Source: Methanobacteriota archaeon
GTDB lineage: Archaea; Thermoplasmatota; Poseidoniia; Poseidoniales; Thalassarchaeaceae
Length of the DNA stretch: 46,434 nucleotides
Direction: 5' to 3'
Assembly: GCA_002720055.1 (NCBI GenBank)
Contig: PBGH01000025.1
Coordinates: 1 to 46,434 of the forward strand
This document shows positions 10,086-20,238 of this stretch, piece after piece. Numbering within the stretch: the first letter of the stretch is position 1; each line of letters begins with the position of its first letter. A program made the translations under genes and the position numbers. The notes below the pieces were generated by a model that saw nothing but the letters and a program-made list of their open reading frames with translations, did no database searches and was not told where the DNA came from.

Positions 10086-12374
10086 GTGAGCAGTAAGAGA
10101 CTTCGCGAGGATGCGTTAGAGTATCATTCCTCTAATCCACCGGGAAAGGTTACGGTTGTCCCCACAAAACCTCATGGAACCCAGAGAGAGCTTTCATTGG
10201 CATATTCTCCAGGGGTAGCATATCCTTGTGAAGAAATAAAAGATAATCCTGAAAACGTATACAAATACACCTCGAAAGGGAATCTAGTAGCTGTGATTAG
10301 TAATGGTACTGCTGTTTTGGGGCTTGGAGATATCGGTCCTCTGGCAAGTAAGCCGGTGATGGAGGGTAAGGGACTCCTCTTCAAGGCGTTCGCTGATATT
10401 GATGTGTTCGATATAGAAGTTGATAGGACTGATGTCGATGAGTTCGTCGAGGCTGTTAAGGCGATTGCTCCAACCTTTGGAGGGATCAATTTGGAAGATA
10501 TTAGCGCTCCAGAATGTTTCGATATTGAGCGAAGATTAGTATCAGAGTTGGATATTCCGGTAATGCATGACGATCAACATGGAACGGCGATAATTTCAGG
10601 GGCTGCGCTAATTAACGGACTTGAGGTTGTGGAAAAGAAAATCAGTGAGGTTAAGGTTGTGATTCTTGGTGCTGGTGCATCAGCAATTTCCTGTGGTAAG
10701 CACTACCTGAGACTAGGAGTCGCGGAAGAGAACCTTCTGATGCTAGACTCAAAGGGAATTTTGACTAATAGTCGGAAAGAGATGGGCGAACTCAATGAAT
10801 ACAAATCTGAATTTGTAAGAAATGTTGATGATGGCGATATAGGAGATGCTCTTGAGGGTGCAGATGTATTTCTCGGTCTTTCGAAAGGAGGTTTAGTCTC
10901 TCCAGAACAGATAAGCAAAATGAGTTCAAGGCCGTTGATTTTCGCTTTGGCCAACCCCGATCCTGAGATTACTCCAGAGCAGGTTTCGACAGTACGTGAT
11001 GATGCAATAGTGGCGACAGGCAGATCTGACTATCCCAACCAAATCAACAATGTTCTTGGTTTTCCGTATATCTTCAGAGGAGCTCTTGACGTTAGAGCGA
11101 CTGAAATCACAGAGGGTATGAAGATGGCAGCGACTAAGGCTATTGCGGAGTTGGCTAAAGAGCCAGTTCCGGATGATGTTTCTACGGCATACGGAGGAGA
11201 ACAGATGTCTTTCGGGCCTGATTATATTATTCCGAAACCTTTCGACGCAAGAGTTCTGATTTGGGAGGCGAGTGCTGTTGCAGAAGCTGCAGTCATGGAA
11301 GGTGTAGCTAGAGTATCAACAGAAGATTTCGACTTCGACGCTTACAAAGAAGCACTAGAGTCTCGTCTAGGCCTTACAAGATCAGTGATGAGGAGAGTGA
11401 TTAACCAAGCAAAGAGGGATGTCAAGAAGATTGTATTCTGCGAGGGAGAGGACCCGACTATAATCAAGGCCGCGTCACAATGTATTTCTGAGGGGATTTG
11501 CACTCCAATTCTTCTTGGACAGAATAAGAGGATCGCCGCAGTCAAGGAAGATTTGGGTTTGGATTTTGATTGCGAGACTATTGACGTCAGATACGATTCC
11601 AGGAGGAGAGAAGGGTATGCAGACGAATTACATCGACTTAGAGGTAGGAGGGGTTTGACTAAGGAAGATGCAATTAGGCAACTGAAGTCTGAAACTTTCT
11701 TCGCACCAATGATGGTAAGGGTGGGTGATGCGGATGGTTACCTAGGAGGAGTTTCTCACCAATATCCAGATATTGTGAAGCCTTGCTTACAGGTAATTGG
11801 ACCAGATCCGGACTCTCACAGGATTGTGGGGATGTACATGATGACTGTGAACGGACAGTTGATGTTCATTGGAGACGCGACGATAAATATCTATCCAGAT
11901 GCAAGAACTTTAGCAGAAATCGCGATTCAGACGGCAAAGGTAGCCAAGAGATTCGGGGTAAAGCCAAAGGTCGCAATGCTATCATTCTCTAACTTTGGAA
12001 CTTCTGCAGAGATGAGGACTGACAGAATAGAGGAGGCAATAGAGATAGTTAGGGAAATTGAGCCTGAACTAGTGATTGATGGGCCTATGCAGGCGGATAC
12101 AGCATTGATATCTGAGATTCAGGAGGATTACCCGTTCATGTCTTTCAATGGTCCTGCCAATGTACTAATCTGTCCTAATCTCGCTTCAGCTAATATTGCG
12201 TACAAACTACTTCAGAGAGTGGCGGGAGCTGAGATGACTGGTCCCATACTGGAAGGACTTTCTAGGCCTGCGCACGTTCTCCAAAGAAGGGACAGTGTAA
12301 GAGATGTTGTCCACATGGCAGCAATATGTGCCGTAGATGCACAGAGAGCCTCAAAACAGAGATTGATGGACTAG
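10086..12374 (+). CDS. maeB: NADP-dependent malic enzyme, MaeB type with C-terminal phosphotransacetylase-like domain
   Basis: Oxidative decarboxylation of malate to pyruvate, giving reduced nicotinamide cofactor; cytoplasmic. The 762 residues match the length and order of bacterial MaeB: N-terminal malic enzyme domain ([53 protein letters not shown], then [15 protein letters not shown] and a Rossmann motif [13 protein letters not shown]), then after about residue 430 a phosphate-acetyltransferase-like domain ([34 protein letters not shown]). In bacterial homologues the second domain is regulatory, responding to acetyl-CoA, rather than catalytic. The GTG start is chosen because the conserved N-terminus begins there. 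Its stop overlaps that of the converging pckA by four bases. With pckA it links C4 acids to pyruvate and PEP. Cofactor preference (NADP or NAD) cannot be settled by eye. Confidence 0.93.
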   Translation: MSSKRLREDALEYHSSNPPGKVTVVPTKPHGTQRELSLAYSPGVAYPCEEIKDNPENVYKYTSKGNLVAVISNGTAVLGLGDIGPLASKPVMEGKGLLFKAFADIDVFDIEVDRTDVDEFVEAVKAIAPTFGGINLEDISAPECFDIERRLVSELDIPVMHDDQHGTAIISGAALINGLEVVEKKISEVKVVILGAGASAISCGKHYLRLGVAEENLLMLDSKGILTNSRKEMGELNEYKSEFVRNVDDGDIGDALEGADVFLGLSKGGLVSPEQISKMSSRPLIFALANPDPEITPEQVSTVRDDAIVATGRSDYPNQINNVLGFPYIFRGALDVRATEITEGMKMAATKAIAELAKEPVPDDVSTAYGGEQMSFGPDYIIPKPFDARVLIWEASAVAEAAVMEGVARVSTEDFDFDAYKEALESRLGLTRSVMRRVINQAKRDVKKIVFCEGEDPTIIKAASQCISEGICTPILLGQNKRIAAVKEDLGLDFDCETIDVRYDSRRREGYADELHRLRGRRGLTKEDAIRQLKSETFFAPMMVRVGDADGYLGGVSHQYPDIVKPCLQVIGPDPDSHRIVGMYMMTVNGQLMFIGDATINIYPDARTLAEIAIQTAKVAKRFGVKPKVAMLSFSNFGTSAEMRTDRIEEAIEIVREIEPELVIDGPMQADTALISEIQEDYPFMSFNGPANVLICPNLASANIAYKLLQRVAGAEMTGPILEGLSRPAHVLQRRDSVRDVVHMAAICAVDAQRASKQRLMD

Positions 12375-13966
12375 ATCTGCTTTGGTCCGGAGTCTCTTAC
12401 TTGCTTTGAGCACCCAGAAGCATACTGTTCGAAGTTCTCGATGAACATCTGAGCTAGAAGATTGGCTACATTGTCGAATCTTGTCTTGTCTTCCCAGGTT
12501 TCTCTTGGTGAAAGAATTGAGTCGGGCACGCCAGCACAGGTTGTCGGGACTTCAAATCCGAATCTCTCGTCCTTGACAAAAACGACATTATCCAAATCTC
12601 CATTCAGAGCAGCGTTCAGAAGATTTCTAGTCCAACTAATTTTGATTCTACTACTAGCATCTGCTCCTCCTGCAATCCATCCCGTATTTATTAACCAGCA
12701 CTGCGCGTCGTTTTCTTGGATCTTCTTAGAAAGAAGATCTGCGTAAACACTGGGGTGTCTTGGCATGAAAGGTGCTCCAAAACACGTTGAAAATGTAGCT
12801 TGAGGCTCTGTGACTCCTATCTCCGTACCTGCGACCTTGGCGGTGTAGCCCGACATGAAGTGATATGCTGCCTGATCCGGATTGAGTCTAGAAAGTGGGG
12901 GTAACACTCCAAAAGCATCACAGGTGAGGAAGACAATATTTCTAGGATTTCCAGCCATAGAATCTGGAGTTCGATTATCTATGAATTCGATTGGGTACGA
13001 CCCTCTGGTGTTCTGAGTTAGAGAGTCATTATCGAAATCTGGTGTCCCATCTGCATTGAGGATGACGTTCTCCAAAATAGAGCCTGGTATTTTGGTGGTC
13101 GCATAAATTGCTGGCTCATCCTCCTGTGAAAGACGAATGAGCTTGGCATAGCACCCTCCCTCAAAGTTAAACACTCCATTTTCAGACCACCCATGCTCAT
13201 CATCTCCGACTAAAGCTCTGTTGGGATCTGCCGAGAGAGTAGTTTTTCCGGTTCCGGACAATCCGAAAAATAATGCCGATTGTTCGCCATCGGTATTGGC
13301 CGAACAATGCATTGGGAGAAGTCCCTTGGTTGGTAGAATGTGATTCATAATAGTGAAAATAGCCTTCTTAATCTCTCCAGCATAGTGAGTACCGCCGATA
13401 ATTACCATTTTTCTATCGAGAGCGATGATCACGAAAACGTCTGAATTGACGCCATCACTCATACTAGATTTTAGTTCTGGAGCATGAAGAATTGTATATT
13501 CGGGTTCGTGATTAGAAATCTCCTCTTCAGTTGCTCTAACAAACATATTGTGCATGAATGCTGCATGCCAGGCTTTCTCTGTTACAAGTCTCACTGGCAT
13601 TCTATGTTCAGGATCAGCTCCACAGAATGCATCCTTAACGAAGATGTTCTGAGCATTGTTTAGATGGTCTTTCAGCTTCACAAGTAGTCTTTCAAATACC
13701 GCAGGTGCTGTAGGTCGATTCACCTCGCCCCACCAAACCTCCTCGGCCATTCCCTCTTCATCTACAATGAATCTGTCATTAGGGGATCTCCCTGTCCTCT
13801 CTCCAGTAACCGCTAATAGAACTCCATCAGACGTAAGTTTAGCCTCTCCAAGTTCCACTGCAGAAGAATGTAAATCCTCCCAGCTCAGATTCCAATGAAT
13901 TCTCCCAGAGGGATCGAGGCCATAGTGGGACAATTTAACTGCCACATTCTGAGAGGAGCTCTGCAT
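12371..13966 (-). CDS. pckA: ATP-dependent phosphoenolpyruvate carboxykinase
   Basis: Converts oxaloacetate plus ATP to PEP, CO2 and ADP, the entry step of gluconeogenesis; cytoplasmic. The 531 residues are close to the bacterial enzyme length (about 540). Diagnostic motifs are visible: the kinase P-loop GLSGTGKTTLSADPNR near residue 238, the metal-binding region LVGDDEHGW just after it, the RGSYPIEF segment, and the substrate-binding TGERTGRSPNDRFIVDE near residue 55. This is the ATP-using family (PF01293), unlike the GTP-using enzyme of several archaea such as Thermococcus. A GGGGGAG ribosome-binding site lies six bases before the ATG. It converges on maeB with overlapping stops and diverges from the large membrane-protein gene at 14078. 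Acquisition from bacteria is plausible but needs a tree. Confidence 0.95.
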   Translation of the reverse strand: MQSSSQNVAVKLSHYGLDPSGRIHWNLSWEDLHSSAVELGEAKLTSDGVLLAVTGERTGRSPNDRFIVDEEGMAEEVWWGEVNRPTAPAVFERLLVKLKDHLNNAQNIFVKDAFCGADPEHRMPVRLVTEKAWHAAFMHNMFVRATEEEISNHEPEYTILHAPELKSSMSDGVNSDVFVIIALDRKMVIIGGTHYAGEIKKAIFTIMNHILPTKGLLPMHCSANTDGEQSALFFGLSGTGKTTLSADPNRALVGDDEHGWSENGVFNFEGGCYAKLIRLSQEDEPAIYATTKIPGSILENVILNADGTPDFDNDSLTQNTRGSYPIEFIDNRTPDSMAGNPRNIVFLTCDAFGVLPPLSRLNPDQAAYHFMSGYTAKVAGTEIGVTEPQATFSTCFGAPFMPRHPSVYADLLSKKIQENDAQCWLINTGWIAGGADASSRIKISWTRNLLNAALNGDLDNVVFVKDERFGFEVPTTCAGVPDSILSPRETWEDKTRFDNVANLLAQMFIENFEQYASGCSKQVRDSGPKQI

Positions 13967-14077
13967 CTAATCTCCCCCGACTGGCCGAGAGGGATTTAGG
14001 CTTCAAGTATTACGGCTTGGCTTGACAATTCCTAGTCCCGATTTATCTTCAAAATTAGTCCTGTAGGGGATGCGATT

Positions 14078-17000
14078 ATGCAATACATGCCCTGTTGGGG
14101 GTTGATGGCTGGTGATGAGGAGGATGACAGGATCATTCGTGAACGAGAGTTCCGACGTTCTTCAGGACTTGATATTTTAGATATGGATATCTCAGAGGGA
14201 GCAGAGAAGAAAAATCATGATAGGGAAGAAGGAGGAGACTTTGGTGAAATTATTGATTCTTTTTCTGGGGCTGACGCCCCTGGTTCAATCAACGAAGATG
14301 GATCTGTAGACTCCCCCTCGGGTAGGGACGCGATTTCCAATTTGTCAATCCAAGGAGAGAAGAGGATTAATTGGATAATTCTAGTTTCTATGGTAGTTCT
14401 ATACAGCGCAATTAGCATTCAAATTGGAAGAACCTTCAATCCTCTTCCAGGAGCATTTTCATTACTAATTCTGGCATTTATCGGCTTTGGTTTAGGAGAG
14501 ATCTGGATACCAAAAAAGGGTATGGCTTTGCTTGGAGTAACCTGGATAATAATCTCAATGAAAGTTCTTTACGGTCTGGCTATAGAGCTAAGAAGCTGGG
14601 GCATTATTGACGATGACTTAGCATTGGGGATCTTACTCCTATTGCTTGTGGGCCTCAACATCTGGATAGCGTATAGGCATGACCATGATGCGATTGCGGC
14701 TCAATCTACGCTTGTCCTATTGGCTATTGGTTCCGCTGCAGGAACTGAATTTGGAGAGTTAGGAGTAGCAGTAATGATTCTGATTGCAACAATTTTATTA
14801 CACCTCATCGCAATAAATAGGAGCTCGGGGAACCTTGCGTCTCTAGGGATCGCTAGCTCGAATCTTTGGATCGGAATGCATGCAATTACAGCAAAATTTG
14901 AGATTGGTCCACTGGAAGTAATTCCAATAGAGGGTGATCTGCTTCTTTTCCTGTTACTGATGTCGGTTACATCATTAAATGCGTTGATGGCAGCAAAGTT
15001 CGCCAGAGAAGAAAATTGGTTCTCCAAGGGTTTCGAGACTCTTGGGCTGGGTAGGCCTGGTCTCTGGGGGGTTTCGATCTCACTAGGAATGATAGGTGCT
15101 ATGCTAGCAGTCGCCTCAAACAGGGAAGAGTTGGGTTATGCGTTGGGTATGGTAACTTTCCTAGGCGGTGCTTTTGGAGGCTCCTATCTTGTTGTCAGAG
15201 GTGTTGATTCGAGAAGGGTGTGGACTCCTCTTCTCACTTCTGGAATAGTGCTTACTGTAGTTCTGCTCAGTGACGAAGCCGTTGAAAATCTAGTCGGAAT
15301 TTCTTCTTATGAAATTTTCACAGTCATCGGGGCGATTACTACGATTTTCATAATATTGAGAGACCAAAGTAGCGTTACAGATAGAGTACTGTGGGTCGGA
15401 TCTGTTGCTATTCTGAGCATTTTGATCCTACTAGTTCCAACAGACTCTTCTTCGGAGGGAAGAGATGGTATGGTGCTGCTATCAATGCTTTCGGTTCTTC
15501 ACCTTGGAACTGGTTTTCTTGCTGTTTCTAGAAGGTCCCCCTCACTTTCGGGTGTCACGGTTCTTCTACCTTGGACATGGATTCTAATAGGTAAAATCTG
15601 TGAGGAGGTTGTTCGTACTGTAATGCTTGCTAACGATGTTTCGGAAACAATAACAATCTTTGTTTTTGATCCCACACCCTTATTTTTCTACTTGAGTATC
15701 TCGTCTGTTCTAATGTTCGTGGTTAATTCAAAGATTGGAGAAAACGGAGTTAATTTGGCTTCTGGATTCCTTGGAACCTCCGAACTTTCTGCTTCCATTA
15801 AGGACTCAGGTATACTCAATCTGTGGAGTATAGGACTTTGGCTCCCTATGTTTACAATAATTTTCATGGCTCAATTTGATGCATTCACAGATTTTTCTCT
15901 TGTTTCTTTGCTCGCTATAATTGTGGCCTTACACGTCTTTTCACACCTAGCTGGATTCAGGGTTGGTGGAGCAATTGGAATTTTGCTAGTTTTGACTTTT
16001 TCAACGATAATTATTCAATGGAATCACGGATTAGAAAATCCTCTCATGATCCTTGTATGTTTGACAATTGCTTTAATTCTGTATTTCGAAACTGATAGTT
16101 TGTTTGGCATTGGAATCGGGTTGATGTCTTTGCCGATGTTGGTCCATATTTCTGGGAGAGAGCCAAGCCGAACTCTCGAATCATCAGCATTGGTCTCTGA
16201 TTTTATACAGTGGTCAGACGTTGATTCCTCTCTAGATACAGAAGTAATAGCGATTTTATGTACTTCTATTCTGTTGGCAGTTTATTTACCCAGGGCTGAG
16301 AAAATGGTGGATATTCTCAAACCTGCTACTTCAGCACTGATATTACTAGTGATCACGAACGTGATTTCTTTTGGTTCTGGACAAATTACACATCAGATTA
16401 TCTCCGGATCAATTTTTGTAGGGGCTTCGATTTGGCTTATCTCTAGGGGTGAAATAAGAACTGAGCTTCGTTCGGTGGCGAAAAAAGAGACATTGGTTAG
16501 TTTAGCAGGTAGTTCTGAGTCTATTTCCTATGATGGTAGCTTCTCCAGTTACAGACCAAGGTTAGCAGAGATGGTAGAACTCAGAAAGAGGAAAAGAGAG
16601 AAGCGGGAATCGAATGATCCTGCGGAACTGCTAACCTCCAGATTAACACATACCCCGGTAGTCGGACTGGCAGTATTATTTATCGTAATAACAGTAACTG
16701 TACTATTTTCTGCAATTTCTCCTCAGCCATTTGTATTATTTACTTCAGGAGCCTTTTGTTGTATCATCGTTTTACTGATAAGAAACAGAACAAGAGGTCT
16801 AGAGCTAGAGTTACCACATATCTTAGGGATTGAAATGCCAATCGCGACAGTAATTTTCGGTATGTGTCTTGCATTAGTAACTGGGCACATAATTCCAGCT
16901 GGAAGTAGTCCCAATGAGCTACTGGATCTTGCTGTAGTGTCAGTACTATCCTTGGTTCTCTGCACTATTTCCTTATTACACCATAGTAACCTTCTGGACA

Positions 17001-17824
17001 GGATTGATATTGCAATTGACTGGTTTGTTTTCCCTCTACTAATTGCTAGAATAATTGGTGCAGTGATCCTAGGAAGTCTACCTTTCCCGTTTATGGTCAA
17101 TCCAATGGATGGTAGCACTCTCAATTGGGTTGGCCCGTGGATGTTAGTGGAATCATTACTCATTTTGTGTGTGATACTAGGATTCTGGATCGAACAAAAG
17201 CGTGAACAAGTTGGGAGAGAGGGGTCTAGTGGGATATCTCTCGGAAGAAGAACGATTTCTATTGTACTGATGTCATTTGGACCTGCGGGGTTGCTGGCAG
17301 CAATCACATCTTCTTACAGTAGTGTGAGGCTCAAGCGATCTTCAGGTCTCGGCATAGCAATACTTGGAATAGTCATGTCTTTCATTTCTTTGGCAGAATG
17401 GAGTATCTTAGTCAGTGAATCTCTGGACAGGTTTGTGATGGCGATAGGAATAATTCTGATAGTTTTCTGCGCTCTAACAGTGCCACTAGAGTTAGAGAGA
17501 TGGACAACGACTTTGGCTGTAGATGGTCATATACTAGTGGTATTCGGTGCTTTACTAATAGGTCCCAATGATGGGCTGTGGTTTCCAATTACACTGGTTC
17601 TTATGTCTACGGTAATTTGGGTGATAGGAATTCTACAACTAAGGAAGGTGCTAAGGATATGGGGGCTAGCCGACATGATTGCAGCACTTCTTTTCGCGAT
17701 TGTGTTCGCATCAAGCGAAATCGGCCAACAAGAGGTGCTACTCGGGATGACGATACTTGCGTTAGAGCTTGGGATTGTAGCGTGGCTTGGAATAGCAAAT
17801 CAAGAGGAATTGAGTAGAGACTAG
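14078..17824 (+). CDS. Very large multi-pass membrane protein, function unknown
   Basis: Not recognised. The 1248-residue product has a charged cytoplasmic N-terminus (about 95 residues, Asp/Glu/Ser-rich) and then roughly thirty hydrophobic segments in two blocks. The blocks are separated by a polar, Arg/Lys-rich loop around residues 795-860 (including ELRKRKREKRESNDP). There is no ATP-binding, protease or glycosyltransferase motif that I can see, and no charged residues placed as in known ion transporters. The architecture recalls the large polytopic proteins of unknown function (DUF2339-like) found in bacteria, but I cannot claim homology. Start choice is uncertain: ATGs occur at 14078, 14087 and 14105, the last preceded by a GGGGG run. 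The next gene begins about 18 bases after the stop, and the two are probably one operon, so a shared envelope role is likely. Confidence 0.8.
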   Translation: MQYMPCWGLMAGDEEDDRIIREREFRRSSGLDILDMDISEGAEKKNHDREEGGDFGEIIDSFSGADAPGSINEDGSVDSPSGRDAISNLSIQGEKRINWIILVSMVVLYSAISIQIGRTFNPLPGAFSLLILAFIGFGLGEIWIPKKGMALLGVTWIIISMKVLYGLAIELRSWGIIDDDLALGILLLLLVGLNIWIAYRHDHDAIAAQSTLVLLAIGSAAGTEFGELGVAVMILIATILLHLIAINRSSGNLASLGIASSNLWIGMHAITAKFEIGPLEVIPIEGDLLLFLLLMSVTSLNALMAAKFAREENWFSKGFETLGLGRPGLWGVSISLGMIGAMLAVASNREELGYALGMVTFLGGAFGGSYLVVRGVDSRRVWTPLLTSGIVLTVVLLSDEAVENLVGISSYEIFTVIGAITTIFIILRDQSSVTDRVLWVGSVAILSILILLVPTDSSSEGRDGMVLLSMLSVLHLGTGFLAVSRRSPSLSGVTVLLPWTWILIGKICEEVVRTVMLANDVSETITIFVFDPTPLFFYLSISSVLMFVVNSKIGENGVNLASGFLGTSELSASIKDSGILNLWSIGLWLPMFTIIFMAQFDAFTDFSLVSLLAIIVALHVFSHLAGFRVGGAIGILLVLTFSTIIIQWNHGLENPLMILVCLTIALILYFETDSLFGIGIGLMSLPMLVHISGREPSRTLESSALVSDFIQWSDVDSSLDTEVIAILCTSILLAVYLPRAEKMVDILKPATSALILLVITNVISFGSGQITHQIISGSIFVGASIWLISRGEIRTELRSVAKKETLVSLAGSSESISYDGSFSSYRPRLAEMVELRKRKREKRESNDPAELLTSRLTHTPVVGLAVLFIVITVTVLFSAISPQPFVLFTSGAFCCIIVLLIRNRTRGLELELPHILGIEMPIATVIFGMCLALVTGHIIPAGSSPNELLDLAVVSVLSLVLCTISLLHHSNLLDRIDIAIDWFVFPLLIARIIGAVILGSLPFPFMVNPMDGSTLNWVGPWMLVESLLILCVILGFWIEQKREQVGREGSSGISLGRRTISIVLMSFGPAGLLAAITSSYSSVRLKRSSGLGIAILGIVMSFISLAEWSILVSESLDRFVMAIGIILIVFCALTVPLELERWTTTLAVDGHILVVFGALLIGPNDGLWFPITLVLMSTVIWVIGILQLRKVLRIWGLADMIAALLFAIVFASSEIGQQEVLLGMTILALELGIVAWLGIANQEELSRD

Positions 17825-17842
17825 CCATTAAGGCCAACCTTG

Positions 17843-18847
17843 ATGACAGACGGTCAATCCTACAGTGTTGTGACGAGGTCGTGGATATCTGATACTCCGG
17901 ATGAGGTTGAGCATCCTCCAATACCTCTTGGGCTCAACAGAATGACTGTTCCTAGGGCGGCGATTGTTCTCTCAGTAATAACTGGATTAGCGTTAATTCT
18001 CTCATCGATATGGGTCGGAATTTCTGCAATGAGTTTCCTAGATGAAATGGATGCGTCATTTGGGTCTACAGACGTTGAAATTCTGAAAGAGGATGATCGT
18101 TGGGTATGGGAAGTAGGTTTTCTTCTGGATTCTTGCTCTTCAAGAGAAGACGATTGGATCTGGCCTGAATCACTTTCTGATCAAGATGATTCATTCCTAT
18201 TACCTGGAGAGGTTCGGTGCGATTGGAATCATCAGGGAGAAGGTGATTCGGCTAGTATAGTAATCTATAACAGAGGAAATCAGAGTCTTGACTTAGTGGT
18301 AGAAATTAGCGGAGGGGGAGTAATTTTCTCATCTAGTGAACAGCCCTATCAGATCATCAATGATCTGGAGCCGGGTGCGAGTAAATTCTTCCAGATAGAC
18401 TTGACAGAGAATGTTATAGAAAGGGAGATTAGTATCACTGCTACCCATGTAACTGTTATTCAAGCTAAGGTGAGGATGGACTTGAACATAATTGGAGGAT
18501 CCGAAGAAAGAGACGTCCACATAGAAGAAGGCGATCCGTTTGAGGTGGAATACACTGTATGGGATGCTGATTCAAAGGTGCAACTCGATGATGGCAATTG
18601 GGGCGATACCGCAGGAGGGGATGGTGCCATCGAGTGTAACTTTTCTATTATCGGATTTTGCTGGTCTGCTGTAGGACTAGACATTGATAGCGACAGAGGA
18701 CTTGTAGGAGGAATAATCGATACTGGGACCACCCATACCACTCTTTTGCCTCCCGATATTGCTTATGGGGATAATCAGGACAGCGAGTTGAAGGATTCCT
18801 GGCTCAGGTTCGAGTTGAAGCTAGTCAGAGCACCAATTTCAGAATGA
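17843..18847 (+). CDS. Membrane-anchored protein with degenerate FKBP-like C-terminal domain
   Basis: A single membrane helix near residues 40-65 (AAIVLSVITGLALILSSIWVG) divides a short cytoplasmic N-terminus from a large external part. The central region (about 80-220) looks like beta-sandwich repeats with paired cysteines. The C-terminus resembles FKBP-type prolyl isomerases: HIEEGDPFEVEYTVWDAD matches the opening strand pattern, and LLPPDIAYGD followed by SWLRFELKLV matches the hallmark 'PP-x-LAYG ... L-x-F-x-V-x-L' ending. The middle of the fold, where FKBPs carry the G-W-D/E-x-x-L segment, is poorly conserved, so isomerase activity is doubtful and a chaperone or binding role is possible. 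Start taken at the ATG at 17843, one codon after a TTG. It lies between the giant membrane protein and the methyltransferase. Confidence 0.7.
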   Translation: MTDGQSYSVVTRSWISDTPDEVEHPPIPLGLNRMTVPRAAIVLSVITGLALILSSIWVGISAMSFLDEMDASFGSTDVEILKEDDRWVWEVGFLLDSCSSREDDWIWPESLSDQDDSFLLPGEVRCDWNHQGEGDSASIVIYNRGNQSLDLVVEISGGGVIFSSSEQPYQIINDLEPGASKFFQIDLTENVIEREISITATHVTVIQAKVRMDLNIIGGSEERDVHIEEGDPFEVEYTVWDADSKVQLDDGNWGDTAGGDGAIECNFSIIGFCWSAVGLDIDSDRGLVGGIIDTGTTHTTLLPPDIAYGDNQDSELKDSWLRFELKLVRAPISE

Positions 18848-18889
18848 TTATCGCGAAAGTGACTTGACTAAGTTCCACTGGGAAGGACT

Positions 18890-20191
18890 GTGGCAGAGCA
18901 GCAGCATGTGGCTATTGTTCCCTCGGAGAGGGTCCTTTCGAAGGCCAAGAAGGTATCCAAACCGGAGTCTAACCGGAAGGGAGAGCCTGCGTTCATCATG
19001 AACGATGGGATGCGCAGACTTTCAACTCCATGGTCAGTCGCAACCATCAGAGCTGGACAGATTGATCCCATGTCACTACCAGCAGGGGTGATTCTAGACG
19101 CTGCAGCCGGATCAGGAGTACAACTAATTGCATTTTCGAAGTTACTTAAGAGGCCTGCGTTAGGGATTGAGCTTGATGAACAGATTGCCACATTATGTGC
19201 TGCGAATATGCAAATTAATTCTGATGGCGAAATCCAGCGTTCTCTTGATAGAGTTCTAATCGGGGACGGGAGTCATGCAGATTCTGCTATCTCACAATAC
19301 TGGTCCAGTCTAAGGGATTCTGGGACAAGAGCTCATCCGCCTATTGCAATGCTTCATCTGGATCCTGCCAGGCCTAGGGATGCACAAAATCATGAATTGG
19401 AGGAGATGAAGCCCGAACTAAAATCTGTTCTGAAATCTTGGAGTTCTCATCTACAGAACGGTCCCAGGGGGCCCGCGGTATTACTGGATCTATCACCAAG
19501 ATTGGATTCTGTTCAGAGGGCCATGGTAGATGGGATACTGGAAACAACATTCCCCGGAAATTCCTGGACTTGGGAGTGGCTTAGTAGGGGAGGAGGCAGA
19601 GTTGACAGGCTCTCTGTCTGGATCGGTTCTCTTTCTTCTGAAAAAATACATAGGTGTATCAGAGTGGGTAGGAAGAATCTGATTGCGAGTATTGAAGGGA
19701 GTCCCGCGGGTGCGAATATCTCTCAATTCAATAGTGTAATGGAAGTACCCAGAGGAGCATTCTTGACGATAGTTGATCCGGCACTTATTGAGAGTGGTCT
19801 GCAGGATATCTGGAAAGAGAAGGCGGTCAAAAGTGGTACAGGCTCTTCATGGATTAGGTTGGAGGGTAGGAGGCCCCTTCTTATCCACACAGATGAAATC
19901 TCCAATGATGATGATGTTAGGGGATTCGTAGTCTCTACAGGGAAGATTGTACAACACCGACTTTCTCCTCCAGAGCTGCACACTATCGACCAAGTTGCTT
20001 CATCGATTGCGAAGAAGGGGATTTCCAAGATTACGCTTCGATGTAGTCTGGATCCAAAAATCCATCCCACTTTACAGAGGAGGATTACCAAGGAGCTGAA
20101 GGGATCTGATGGCGGTAAGGGCTTCATGGTAGACATGGATGTACAGAGACCCTCGGGCGATCAGAAACTGTTTTTGGTGTGTAAAGAGTAG
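18890..20191 (+). CDS. SAM-dependent methyltransferase with C-terminal THUMP-like domain
   Basis: Residues about 60-200 form a class I methyltransferase: motif I is VILDAAAGSGVQL, the acidic loop is GIELDEQ, and a motif IV-like HLDPARPRD is seen near residue 160. The last 90 residues (KGISKITLRCSLDPKIHPT through LFLVCKE) resemble the THUMP-like domain found in a bacterial family of methyltransferases of similar length, in which the DPAR motif is typical. Substrate is probably an RNA, but which one is not known. Start is the GTG at 18890 with GGAAGG three bases upstream. It sits immediately before the ribosomal protein operon on the same strand, consistent with a translation-related role, though a palindrome and a promoter separate them. 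Confidence 0.75.
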   Translation: MAEQQHVAIVPSERVLSKAKKVSKPESNRKGEPAFIMNDGMRRLSTPWSVATIRAGQIDPMSLPAGVILDAAAGSGVQLIAFSKLLKRPALGIELDEQIATLCAANMQINSDGEIQRSLDRVLIGDGSHADSAISQYWSSLRDSGTRAHPPIAMLHLDPARPRDAQNHELEEMKPELKSVLKSWSSHLQNGPRGPAVLLDLSPRLDSVQRAMVDGILETTFPGNSWTWEWLSRGGGRVDRLSVWIGSLSSEKIHRCIRVGRKNLIASIEGSPAGANISQFNSVMEVPRGAFLTIVDPALIESGLQDIWKEKAVKSGTGSSWIRLEGRRPLLIHTDEISNDDDVRGFVVSTGKIVQHRLSPPELHTIDQVASSIAKKGISKITLRCSLDPKIHPTLQRRITKELKGSDGGKGFMVDMDVQRPSGDQKLFLVCKE

Positions 20192-20192
20192 G

Positions 20193-20209
20193 TTTTTTCC
20201 TGGAAAAAA
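20193..20209. terminator. Perfect T/A palindrome after the methyltransferase stop
   Basis: TTTTTTCC, a central T, then GGAAAAAA begins two bases after the stop codon. The run of T on the plus strand fits archaeal U-rich termination. It also lies about 30-45 bases upstream of the predicted start of the rps13 transcript, so it could instead be a binding site for a regulator of that operon. Confidence 0.45.
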
Positions 20210-20238
20210 GGTTCCAATCTATTCAAATAGGGACTGTA

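Noticed and set aside
10086..13966. maeB/pckA as a mobile metabolic island
   Set aside because: No integrase, transposase, tRNA target or flanking direct repeats; only the bacterial family type hints at transfer.
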